From contig NZ_JAKQYJ010000002.1 in the NCBI RefSeq assembly GCF_022605525.1, forward strand, positions 310,001-374,000: 64,000 bases of DNA, written 5' to 3'. Position numbers and translations under genes: made by a program. Position 1 is the first letter of the stretch, and each line of letters begins with the position of its first letter. Source of the stretch: Porphyrobacter sp. GA68 (lineage in GTDB: Bacteria > Pseudomonadota > Alphaproteobacteria > Sphingomonadales > Sphingomonadaceae). Below, in pieces: positions 8,285 through 15,983 of this stretch. A model generated the notes under the pieces. The model was not told the DNA's origin and made no database searches. It saw nothing but the letters and a program-made list of their open reading frames with translations.

Positions 8285-10468
8285 ATGAACCGCCTTGCCC
8301 TTCTCACCGGTGTTGCCGCATGCCTGTTCGCGGCACCCGTTTCAGCCCAGGACATCGCCGTGCCGACGTATCCCGAAACATTCCGTGGCGATGTCGCGGA
8401 GGAACGGTTCGGCGAACGCATAGAAGACCCCTATCGCTGGCTCGAAGACGATGTGCGTACCAATCCGCAGGTCGCCCAGTGGGTAGAAGCGCAGAACGCA
8501 GTGACGCAGGAGTTTCTAAGCAGCCTGCCGGCGCGTGACTGGTACAGACAGAAGCTTGCGGGTTTGCTCGACTACGAACGCTATGGTCTGCCGGTCAAGA
8601 AGGGCGGCAGGTACTTCTATTCCTATAATCCCGGCCTGCTCAATCAAGCACAGTTGTTCGTCCGCGAAGGACTGACGGGCGAGCCGCGCCTCCTGATCGA
8701 TCCGAACACCTGGGCGCAGGACGGCGCCACCGCCTTGGCCGACTGGGCACCGTCGAAATCCGGCCGCTTCGTTGCCTACGCCATCCAGGACGGCGGCAGC
8801 GACTGGCGCACGATCCGTGTGCTCGACACCGAAACCGGGCAGACGGTTGGGGACGAAATCCGCTGGGCCAAGTTCACCGGCATCTCGTGGGACGGGGATA
8901 ACGGATTTTTCTACTCCCGCTTCCCCGAACCCGAAGAAGGCCAGGATTTTCAGGCGCGCAATTACAACCAGACGGTGTACTATCACCGGCTGGGCACGCC
9001 GCAGTCTGCGGATGAGGTAGTGTTCGCAACCCCGGACCATCCCGAACGCGGTCATGGCATGGCTGTCAGCGATGATGGTCGCTGGGGCTTTGTCATCAGC
9101 TCACTCGGCACCGATGCCAAATACGAGGTGCACGTCGTGGATCTGATGGCACGCGAGACGCAGGGGTGGCGGGCAAGGCCGCTCGTCAGCGGTTTCGAAA
9201 ACGAATGGAACCCGATCGCGACGCTCGGCACAACTGCCTATTTCGTGACCAACAAAGATGCGCCGCGGTACCGACTGGTCGCGACGGATCTGTCCGCCCC
9301 GACACCGGCGTGGCGGACTGTTGTTAGCGAGACAGAGCAGCCAATCGCCGGCGCTTCCCTGATCGGTGACAAGCTGATCGTCCAGTATCTTCGCGATGCG
9401 GCGTCACGTGCGCAGGTGTTCGACCTGCAAGGACAGCCGGTGCGCGAAATCGCGATGGACGGGTTGGGCAGCGCCAGCGGCTTCATCGGGGAGCCGGGCG
9501 ACCCTGAGACCTTTTATGCCTTTTCCAGCTTCAATCGTCCGCCAACCATCTACCGGCTCGACGTCAACAGCAATCAGACGGACACCTTCGCCGCGCCGAA
9601 GCTGACCTTCGATCCCGAACAGTATCTGGTGGAGCAGGTATTCTACAATTCCAAGGACGGCACCCGCGTGCCGATGTTTGTGGTACGCAGCAAGGCATCG
9701 GCAGCCAGCGGCAGGCCGGCCCCGACGCTGCTGTATGGTTATGGCGGCTTCGATATCTCGCTCACTCCGGGCTTTGCCGCCACGCGCATGGCCTGGCTGG
9801 AGGCTGGCGGCACCTATGTTGTCGCCAACATTCGCGGAGGCGGCGAGTACGGCAAGGCCTGGCACGATGGCGGGCGTCTGGCGAACAAGCAGAACGTATT
9901 CGACGACTTCATCGCGGCAGGCGAATATCTGAAAGCCAACGGTTACACACCGTCTGACGGATTGGCCATTCAGGGCGGGTCGAATGGCGGCCTGCTGGTC
10001 GGAGCGGTTGTCAATCAGCGGCCGGATCTGATCGACGCCGCCAATCCGTCGGTCGGCGTGATGGACATGCTGCGCTTCGATCAGTTCACCGCAGGCCGCT
10101 ACTGGGTCGATGACTACGGATACCCCGACCGGGAAGCGGACTTCCGCGTTCTGCGGGCCTATTCTCCGCTCCACAACATCCGCGATGATGTGGACTATCC
10201 GCCGGTGCTGGTCACGACCGCAGACACCGACGATCGCGTCGTGCCGGGGCACAGCTTCAAATACACCGCTGCCTTGCAGGCTGCCGATCCGGGCGGTTAT
10301 CCGCAGTTGATCCGTGTCGAAACGCGTGCAGGGCACGGGGCGGGCAAGCCCACGGACAAGATCATCGAGGAATATGCGGACGTGCTGGCATTCCTGGGTC
10401 ACTTCACCGGCTTGGAGGTGCCTTCTGCCGGGCAGGCTTCCGTTCAGGCAAGCGCACGGTCAAATTAA
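8285..10468 (+). CDS. Secreted prolyl oligopeptidase family serine peptidase (S9A)
   Basis: Predicted to cleave short peptides after proline in the periplasm. The ATG at 8285 (GAGAGGACTTCC upstream) gives a 727-residue protein with a signal peptide, MNRLALLTGVAACLFAAPVSA; a GTG 30 nt earlier would bury that signal. A seven-bladed propeller region (about residues 80-440) precedes the alpha/beta-hydrolase domain. The nucleophile is Ser566 in GGSNGG, with Asp649/650 in TDDRV and His684 in RAGHGAG, so the triad is complete. It stands alone after the ribosomal operon. Substrate is not predictable. Confidence 0.9.
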   Translation: MNRLALLTGVAACLFAAPVSAQDIAVPTYPETFRGDVAEERFGERIEDPYRWLEDDVRTNPQVAQWVEAQNAVTQEFLSSLPARDWYRQKLAGLLDYERYGLPVKKGGRYFYSYNPGLLNQAQLFVREGLTGEPRLLIDPNTWAQDGATALADWAPSKSGRFVAYAIQDGGSDWRTIRVLDTETGQTVGDEIRWAKFTGISWDGDNGFFYSRFPEPEEGQDFQARNYNQTVYYHRLGTPQSADEVVFATPDHPERGHGMAVSDDGRWGFVISSLGTDAKYEVHVVDLMARETQGWRARPLVSGFENEWNPIATLGTTAYFVTNKDAPRYRLVATDLSAPTPAWRTVVSETEQPIAGASLIGDKLIVQYLRDAASRAQVFDLQGQPVREIAMDGLGSASGFIGEPGDPETFYAFSSFNRPPTIYRLDVNSNQTDTFAAPKLTFDPEQYLVEQVFYNSKDGTRVPMFVVRSKASAASGRPAPTLLYGYGGFDISLTPGFAATRMAWLEAGGTYVVANIRGGGEYGKAWHDGGRLANKQNVFDDFIAAGEYLKANGYTPSDGLAIQGGSNGGLLVGAVVNQRPDLIDAANPSVGVMDMLRFDQFTAGRYWVDDYGYPDREADFRVLRAYSPLHNIRDDVDYPPVLVTTADTDDRVVPGHSFKYTAALQAADPGGYPQLIRVETRAGHGAGKPTDKIIEEYADVLAFLGHFTGLEVPSAGQASVQASARSN

Positions 10469-10573
10469 CAGTATCTGTCGGCCGGGTTCAGCCTCGCTCC
10501 AGCGGGGCGGGGCTATACCCGGCGCAGCATCGCGGAAGGTGGGCCGTGACGACCGCTGCGAGGAGACAGACAG

Positions 10574-11119
10574 ATGAAGAAGATTGGCAATACGCTGCTT
10601 GGCGCGTTGGCAACGGGCGCCTTGACCATGACCGCAGTTGCACCCGCAGCTGCGCAGGACCGCTGGCGCGACCATGACCGCGACCGGGGCATCAGCGCCG
10701 GCGAGGTGATTGCCGGAGCAGTCGTTCTCGGCGGGCTGGCGGCAATCCTGTCCTCCGCCACGCGTGATCGCGACCGGTATGACCCGCGGTACGGCCGCTA
10801 CGACGATCCGCGGCTTGCCGTCGAACGCTGTGTCAGGGCCGCTGAAACGGACGCCCGCCGGGCGGGGTATAGATACGCCGACGTGACTCAGATAACCGAC
10901 GTGAACCGCACCCGCCGCGGGTTCAGAGTCGAAGGGCGGCTGCAGGTCGAGCAGGCAGGCTATGCCTCGCGCGGCAATTACGGCCGTGATCGGTGGGACC
11001 GCAACAGCCGCTATGACCGCTACAGCGGCGGCTTTTCCGATGCTGGGCGGTTCCGGTGCGACGTCGACAATGGCCGGATCCGCAGCATGAACTACCGGAG
11101 CATTCGTGGCCTGAGTTGA
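10574..11119 (+). CDS. Arg/Tyr/Asp-rich exported protein of unknown function
   Basis: No family was recognised. The 181-residue product has a signal peptide (residues 1-27, ending APAAAQ), a second hydrophobic segment (about 42-62, AGEVIAGAVVLGGLAAIL) and long stretches of Arg, Asp, Tyr and Gly such as DRDRYDPRYGRYDDPR. Two cysteines (in ERCVRAAE and RFRCDVDNG) could pair in the periplasm. GAGGAGACAGACAG before the ATG is a good ribosome site. It follows the S9 peptidase by 105 nt on the same strand. It may be a membrane-anchored envelope protein. Confidence 0.75.
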   Translation: MKKIGNTLLGALATGALTMTAVAPAAAQDRWRDHDRDRGISAGEVIAGAVVLGGLAAILSSATRDRDRYDPRYGRYDDPRLAVERCVRAAETDARRAGYRYADVTQITDVNRTRRGFRVEGRLQVEQAGYASRGNYGRDRWDRNSRYDRYSGGFSDAGRFRCDVDNGRIRSMNYRSIRGLS

Positions 11120-11142
11120 TGGGTGATGGTGAGCGGTTTAGC

Positions 11143-11811
11143 TCACCGTTTCCTGCCACGTCGCCGGAACAGCAGCACCACCCCGATCAAGGTTCCTGTT
11201 GCCGCCAGCGCGGCGAAGGCAATCAGAATGGGGTGGTGCGTGTCGCTCCGACCCTTCAGGTCCATGATGTGCAGCCCCCAGGCTACGTCGAACAGGCGCC
11301 AGAACGGCGTGCGCACCGCCTCGATCGCTCCGGTTTCCTGACCCACATAAACATGCGTTCCATCCTCCAGCGCCACGCGCCAGGCCGGAACCTCCCGGCG
11401 AAAATCCAGCGGTGCAGCGTCGGCGGGATAGAACCGGACATCCGTCTGCGCCGCTCCGTTTACGATCTGCCGGGCTACAATGCTGCGCGCGTCCGCTTCG
11501 CTGACCGGCGCAAGCGGCGAACCCTGCGTGTCGTAGCGCCGGATTGCCGCGGCATCCTTAACGAAGACGATCGGGCGGTCGTCAACCATGCGGATGGTCA
11601 CTTCAGTCGCGGCGGTCATTCCGCCGGGCAGCCTTAGTTCGGCAGCAAGGTTCGCGGGCAGGGTGGCCGGCGCGGCGTCGCGGCGGAGGTGTTCGCCCCG
11701 GACTTCTTCGATCGGGCGCGATACCATGAGCAGGCCGGTCAGTGTCCACATCAGCAGGGGCAGACCGATGATCCAGCCCAGCCAGACGTGCCAGCGTGAT
11801 AGAGCCCGCAT
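11143..11811 (-). CDS. PepSY-domain membrane protein
   Basis: The 222-residue protein has an N-terminal membrane segment (HVWLGWIIGLPLLMWTLTGL, about residues 8-27), a periplasmic part with a PepSY-like fold, including PAWRVALEDGTHVYVGQETGAI, and a C-terminal membrane segment (about 192-214) ending in RRRGRKR. This layout matches PepSY-associated TM proteins, some of which take part in iron reduction or uptake. Its ATG shares one base with the stop of the upstream gene (TGATG), so it is the last gene of a three-gene operon. Substrate unknown. Confidence 0.75.
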   Translation of the reverse strand: MRALSRWHVWLGWIIGLPLLMWTLTGLLMVSRPIEEVRGEHLRRDAAPATLPANLAAELRLPGGMTAATEVTIRMVDDRPIVFVKDAAAIRRYDTQGSPLAPVSEADARSIVARQIVNGAAQTDVRFYPADAAPLDFRREVPAWRVALEDGTHVYVGQETGAIEAVRTPFWRLFDVAWGLHIMDLKGRSDTHHPILIAFAALAATGTLIGVVLLFRRRGRKR

Positions 11812-12428
11812 CAGCTTTTCTCTTTCTCATAAGACGGCAGGTTGATGTGCCATGTGATCGCCGCTCCGCGCAACGCGAAGCCGGCGGTGGCCGCAACGCT
11901 CCAGACAAGCGCGTCGGGCAGACCAGCCAGTGTGCCGATCGCGCAGAGGCCTGCCGATAATGCCGCGGCAGTGACATACAGTTCCGGCCGCATCAGGATC
12001 GATGGTTGACCGGCCAGCACATCGCGAATGATGCCGCCGACGCAACCGGTCACAACGCCTAGTATCGCGGAGGGCAGGGGAGGCACGCCGAATGCCAGCG
12101 CCTTGGCAGTCCCCAGCACCGAAAACGCGGCGAGGCCGGCGGCATCGCCCCATTCCAGCAGACGACCTTCCCACCACCGTGCCGGCGTGAACCAGGCAAT
12201 GAGAGCGGTCGCCAGGATCACTGGCGCGATCAGCGGGCTGTGCAGCCAGAACGCCGGCACGCCGAGCAGCATGTCGCGGACCGTTCCGCCGCCGACGCCG
12301 GTGACGAGCGCAAAGAAGCTCATCGTGACAAAGGTTTGCCGCAGCCGCGCCGCCAGGAGCGCGCCCGTCAGCGCGAACACCGCGGTGCCGCCAAGGTCCA
12401 GCAGAGGCGGAAGGGCAGGGGCCATCAC
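11811..12428 (-). CDS. UPF0126/TRIC-type small-molecule or ion channel membrane protein
   Basis: The 205-residue protein contains two related three-helix halves, each with a glycine motif followed by RD: GVGGGTVRDMLLG and GCVGGIIRDVLAG. This is the signature of the YadS/YicG (UPF0126) family, whose structures resemble trimeric intracellular cation channels. Seven hydrophobic segments can be seen. The transported ion or solute in bacteria is uncertain; glycine has been proposed for some members. It starts 12 nt after the VOC gene and overlaps the PepSY gene by one base. Confidence 0.85.
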   Translation of the reverse strand: MMAPALPPLLDLGGTAVFALTGALLAARLRQTFVTMSFFALVTGVGGGTVRDMLLGVPAFWLHSPLIAPVILATALIAWFTPARWWEGRLLEWGDAAGLAAFSVLGTAKALAFGVPPLPSAILGVVTGCVGGIIRDVLAGQPSILMRPELYVTAAALSAGLCAIGTLAGLPDALVWSVAATAGFALRGAAITWHINLPSYEKEKS

Positions 12429-12440
12429 AGCGGGCGCGGT

Positions 12441-12860
12441 TCAGTCAGTGGCGAACAACTGGGCGGGGTTGGCAAACGCTTTGATCTCCAGCGCGTTGCC
12501 GGCAGGGTCGCGGAAGAACATGGTCGCCTGCTCTCCTGCCTGGCCTTTGAAGCGGATGTGGGGTTCGATGACAAAGGCAACTCCGCGTGCGGTGAGGCGC
12601 TGCACCAGCGCCTCCCACTCTGCCATGCTCAGTACCACGCCAAAGTGCGGTACGGGCACGGCATGGCCGTCCACCGGGTTGGCCGCTTCCGCGCCGCGGT
12701 TCGCCGACAGATGGGCGACGATCTGGTGGCCGTAGAAGTCGAAATCGATCCACTCAGCGGACGACCGACCTTCGGCGCAGCCCATCACCTCGCCCCAGAA
12801 GCGGCGCGCGGCGGCAAGGTCATCGACGGGGAAGGCAAGGTGAAATGGCGGCAAGGTCAT
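12441..12860 (-). CDS. VOC-superfamily (glyoxalase-like) protein
   Basis: Starting at the ATG at 12860, which has GGAG five bases upstream, the product is 139 residues; a longer frame to 12950 lacks a ribosome site. Two beta-alpha-beta-beta-beta modules are visible: [20 protein letters not shown] at the start, and [11 protein letters not shown] followed by [15 protein letters not shown]. His7, His73 or nearby and the Glu in ALEIKAF are candidate metal ligands. The family includes glyoxalases, dioxygenases and resistance proteins; nothing here settles the substrate. It is the first gene of the operon with the channel-like and PepSY proteins. Confidence 0.85.
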   Translation of the reverse strand: MTLPPFHLAFPVDDLAAARRFWGEVMGCAEGRSSAEWIDFDFYGHQIVAHLSANRGAEAANPVDGHAVPVPHFGVVLSMAEWEALVQRLTARGVAFVIEPHIRFKGQAGEQATMFFRDPAGNALEIKAFANPAQLFATD

Positions 12861-12920
12861 AACGTCTCCAGCGGCAGGATAGCGGCATGGCAGCTTGAAG
12901 CCCACCTCATGCCGCGGGAA

Positions 12921-12950
12921 GTGCACGGCGCGAGCGGGTTCACCGTGCAC
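12921..12950 (-). terminator. Inverted repeat after lpd, possible TCA-cluster terminator
   Basis: GTGCACGG (12921-12928) and CCGTGCAC (12943-12950) are perfect complements around a 14-nt loop, 43 nt beyond the lpd stop on the minus strand. There is no T-tract. It could end the TCA transcript or act upstream of the VOC gene. Confidence 0.35.
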
Positions 12951-12992
12951 CGATCCGATTCCCCGCTGCTGCCGGGACAGGCTGCCAGCCGG

Positions 12993-14399
12993 TCAGGCGT
13001 GGATCGGTTTGCCCTGCACCGCCATTGCCGCTTCCTTCAAAGCTTCGGAATGAGTTGGGTGGGCGTGACAGGTATAGGCGATATCCTCGCTCGTCGCGCC
13101 GAATTCCATCGCCTGCGCGGCCTGAGCGATCATCGTGCCGGCCAGCGTGTTCACCATCCAGACGCCTAAGACGCGGTCGGTCTCAGCGTCGGCCACCACC
13201 TTGACGAAGCCGTCGGTTTCGCGGTTGGTCTTGGCCCGGCTGTTAGCCATCATGGGAAACTTGCCGACCTTGATGCTGTGGCCCTTGTCCTTTGCCTCTT
13301 CTTCCGTCAGCCCAACGCCAGCGAACTCCGGGTTGGTGTAAACGACGCTCGGGATGACAGCGTGGTTGACGATGCCGGTCTGTCCGGCGATGTTTTCCGC
13401 AACGGCAATGCCTTCATCTTCCGCCTTGTGCGCCAGCATGGGGCCGGGAATGACGTCGCCGATCGCCCACACATTTTCCACTTTCGTGCGGAAATCGTGG
13501 CCCGTTTCTATCTGACCGCGGTTGTTGGTCTGAAGGCCGATCTTTTCCAAGCCGAGCCCTTCTGTGTTTGGCCGCCGTCCGATGGCGACAAGAACGTGGC
13601 TCGCCTCCAGCGCCTGCGGCTCGCCTCCGTCGGCAGGCTCGATGGTCACGGTAACGCCTTCGCCATTGTCGCTGGCGCCAGTGACCTTGCTTTTCAGGCG
13701 CAATTCCATGCCCTGCTTCTTGAATATCTTGGCCGCTTCCTTGCGCACGTCGCCGTCCATGCCGGGCAGCAACTGGTCGAGGTATTCAACCACGGTGACC
13801 TTTGCGCCAAGCCGGCGCCATACGCTGCCCAGTTCAAGCCCGATCACCCCGCCGCCGATCACCACCAGATGTTCCGGAACGCGGTCGAGCTTCAACGCGC
13901 CAGTCGAATCCACAATGCGGCCACCCTCGTTGTCGATCGCGATGCCCGGCAGCGGCGTCACGGAAGAGCCGGTGGCGATTACCACGTCCTTCGCGGTAAC
14001 AGTGGTGTCGCCCACCTTGACGGTATGCGCGTCCTCGAAGCTGGCATGACCTTTCAGCCATGTGACCTTGTTCTTCTTGAACAGGAACTCGATCCCGCCG
14101 GTCAGCTCGCCCACGGCCTTCACCTTTTCCGCCATCATGCGATCAAGGTCGAGTTCCACCTTGGCCGTTATACCCCAGGTGGCGAAGTGGCCGTTTGCCG
14201 CTTCGTCGAACAGTTCGGACCCGTGCAGCAGCGCCTTGGAAGGGATGCAGCCGACGTTGAGACACGTGCCCCCAAGCGTGCCGCGACTTTCGGCGCAGGC
14301 GGTCTTCAGGCCAAGCTGCGCCGCGCGGATCGCCGCGACATATCCGCCGGGGCCGCCGCCGATGAAGAGGACGTCATAGTCGTAAGGTTGGTCAGCCAA
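12993..14399 (-). CDS. lpd: Dihydrolipoyl dehydrogenase (E3)
   Basis: A flavoenzyme that reoxidises dihydrolipoamide of 2-oxoacid dehydrogenases with NAD+. The 468-residue protein has the FAD motif GGGPGG (residues 14-19), the redox-active Cys46 and Cys51 in GGTCLNVGCIPSK, an NAD-binding GGGVIGLELG, and the C-terminal HAHPTHSEALKE carrying the catalytic His-Glu pair. The start is TTG at 14397-14399 with GGAG seven bases upstream; no ATG fits the N-terminus. It overlaps the stop of the upstream lipoprotein gene by 8 nt. It ends the TCA cluster and presumably serves the OdhAB complex made just upstream. Confidence 0.96.
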   Translation of the reverse strand: MADQPYDYDVLFIGGGPGGYVAAIRAAQLGLKTACAESRGTLGGTCLNVGCIPSKALLHGSELFDEAANGHFATWGITAKVELDLDRMMAEKVKAVGELTGGIEFLFKKNKVTWLKGHASFEDAHTVKVGDTTVTAKDVVIATGSSVTPLPGIAIDNEGGRIVDSTGALKLDRVPEHLVVIGGGVIGLELGSVWRRLGAKVTVVEYLDQLLPGMDGDVRKEAAKIFKKQGMELRLKSKVTGASDNGEGVTVTIEPADGGEPQALEASHVLVAIGRRPNTEGLGLEKIGLQTNNRGQIETGHDFRTKVENVWAIGDVIPGPMLAHKAEDEGIAVAENIAGQTGIVNHAVIPSVVYTNPEFAGVGLTEEEAKDKGHSIKVGKFPMMANSRAKTNRETDGFVKVVADAETDRVLGVWMVNTLAGTMIAQAAQAMEFGATSEDIAYTCHAHPTHSEALKEAAMAVQGKPIHA

Positions 14400-14700
14400 T
14401 CTCGTTCTCCGTCAAGGGCGCGGAATCCGTCTGCCCGAAGCGCCGGGCACAGGAGTTCACAATGTCCTGAACCCGTGCCGTGCTGAACTGGACGATGCCC
14501 GCCGCACCGCCTTCGATAACCTCATCCGCGCCGCACTCGCAAACCGGCTGCACCAGGGCGGGCGCGATCCCGTAGTCGGCGGCGAACTGCTGGCACTGGG
14601 CAATGAAGCTTTGCCGCGCCTGCGCTTCCACCGCCGGCCCAGCCGCTTCGCAGCCGGCCAGCGCGAGAGCCGCAGCGGTGAAGAGAGCGGGTGATTTCAT
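14392..14700 (-). CDS. Small lipoprotein-like protein within the odhB-lpd interval
   Basis: Not recognised. From the ATG at 14700 the product has 102 residues: a short signal MKSPALFTAAALALAGC with a lipobox (ALAGC), then a small domain with cysteines in AQCQQF, PVCECGADEV and NSCARRFG. The spacing suggests one or two disulfides in the periplasm. The gene lies 20 nt after odhB and overlaps lpd by 8 nt, so it is made with the TCA enzymes although it should be in the envelope. A longer frame to 14724 is possible but hides the signal peptide. Confidence 0.75.
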   Translation of the reverse strand: MKSPALFTAAALALAGCEAAGPAVEAQARQSFIAQCQQFAADYGIAPALVQPVCECGADEVIEGGAAGIVQFSTARVQDIVNSCARRFGQTDSAPLTENEIG

Positions 14701-14720
14701 CGTGTGAGGTAAATGGGTTA

Positions 14721-15974
14721 TCACAGGTCGATCAGCAAGCGCGTGGGATCCTCGATCGCCTCCTTGATGATCTTGAGCGCAGTCACCGCTTCGCGCCCGT
14801 CGATCAGGCGATGGTCGTACGACAGCGCCAGGTACATCATCGGCCGTATCACGACCTGCCCATTCACCGCCACCGGCCGGTCCTCGATCCGGTGGAGGCC
14901 CAGCACCGCCGACTGCGGCGGGTTGATGATGGGTGTCGACATCAGGGAGCCGAACACGCCGCCGTTGGAAATGGTGAACGTGCCACCGCGCATATCGTCC
15001 ATCGTCAGCGTGCCTTCCTTGGCGCGCGCGCCGAAGTCGGCAATATCCTTTTCGATCTGCGCGAAACCCTTTTTGTCGGCATCGCGGACCACCGGCACCA
15101 CCAGACCGCCCGGCGCGCTGACCGCGACGGAAATGTCGACGTAATCGTGGTACACGATCTCGTCGCCTTCGATGTAGGCATTTGCCGCCGGAACATCCTT
15201 GAGGGCAAGGCAGGCTGCCTTGGCGAAGAAGCCCATGAAGCCGAGGCGGATGTCATGTTTCTTGGCAAACAGGTCCTTGTACTTCGCGCGGGCTTCGATG
15301 ACCGCGCTCATGTCGCAGTCGTTGAAGGTGGTCAGCAGGGCAGCATTGTCCTGTGCCGCCTTGAGCCGCTTGGCGATCGTCTGGCGCATGCGGGTCATCT
15401 TCACCCGCTCCTCGCGCCGCCCGCCCGCGACGGACGGAGCCTGGGCTGAAGCCTGAGCCTGAGCGGCTTCCGCGTCACCACCCTGCCTTTTCGCTTCGGC
15501 GGCGGCGAGCACGTCTTCCTTGGTCAGCCGACCGTCGCGGCCAGTGCCCTTGATGGTGGTGGGATCAATCCCATGTTCGATCACCGCACGCCGAACCGCT
15601 GGCGACATGCCCTGCGCACTATCGCCTTGGCCACCCGCCGGTTCGGCTGGAGGGGCCGATGGCGCCGTTGCCGTGGTCTGCGCGCTGTCGCCGCTCTTCG
15701 CCTTGGCGGTGTCGCCGCCCTTCGTTCCAGCCGTCGCGCCTTCCTCGACACTCGCGATCACCGCGCCGACTTCGACGGTTGCGCCGACCTCGACCCGATG
15801 TTCTTGCAGCACGCCAGCCACGGGGGAGGGCACTTCCACGGCAACCTTGTCGGTTTCAAGGCTGGCGATCGGTTCGTCGACCGCCACCGCATCGCCGGGC
15901 TGCTTGAGCCATTCGGCGATCGTTCCTTCGGTGACGGATTCGCCCAGCGCGGGCACCTTGATCTCAGTTGCCAT
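14721..15974 (-). CDS. odhB: 2-oxoglutarate dehydrogenase E2, dihydrolipoyllysine succinyltransferase
   Basis: E2 core of the 2-oxoglutarate dehydrogenase complex; it transfers succinyl groups from lipoamide to CoA. The 417-residue protein has one lipoyl domain with Lys43 in [12 protein letters not shown], an Ala/Gly/Pro linker, a peripheral subunit-binding domain ([21 protein letters not shown], about residues 125-145) and the catalytic domain ending [11 protein letters not shown], with His388 and Asp392. Its ATG is 9 nt after the odhA stop. The symbol sucB is equally used. Confidence 0.96.
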   Translation of the reverse strand: MATEIKVPALGESVTEGTIAEWLKQPGDAVAVDEPIASLETDKVAVEVPSPVAGVLQEHRVEVGATVEVGAVIASVEEGATAGTKGGDTAKAKSGDSAQTTATAPSAPPAEPAGGQGDSAQGMSPAVRRAVIEHGIDPTTIKGTGRDGRLTKEDVLAAAEAKRQGGDAEAAQAQASAQAPSVAGGRREERVKMTRMRQTIAKRLKAAQDNAALLTTFNDCDMSAVIEARAKYKDLFAKKHDIRLGFMGFFAKAACLALKDVPAANAYIEGDEIVYHDYVDISVAVSAPGGLVVPVVRDADKKGFAQIEKDIADFGARAKEGTLTMDDMRGGTFTISNGGVFGSLMSTPIINPPQSAVLGLHRIEDRPVAVNGQVVIRPMMYLALSYDHRLIDGREAVTALKIIKEAIEDPTRLLIDL

Positions 15975-15983
15975 GATGTTTCC

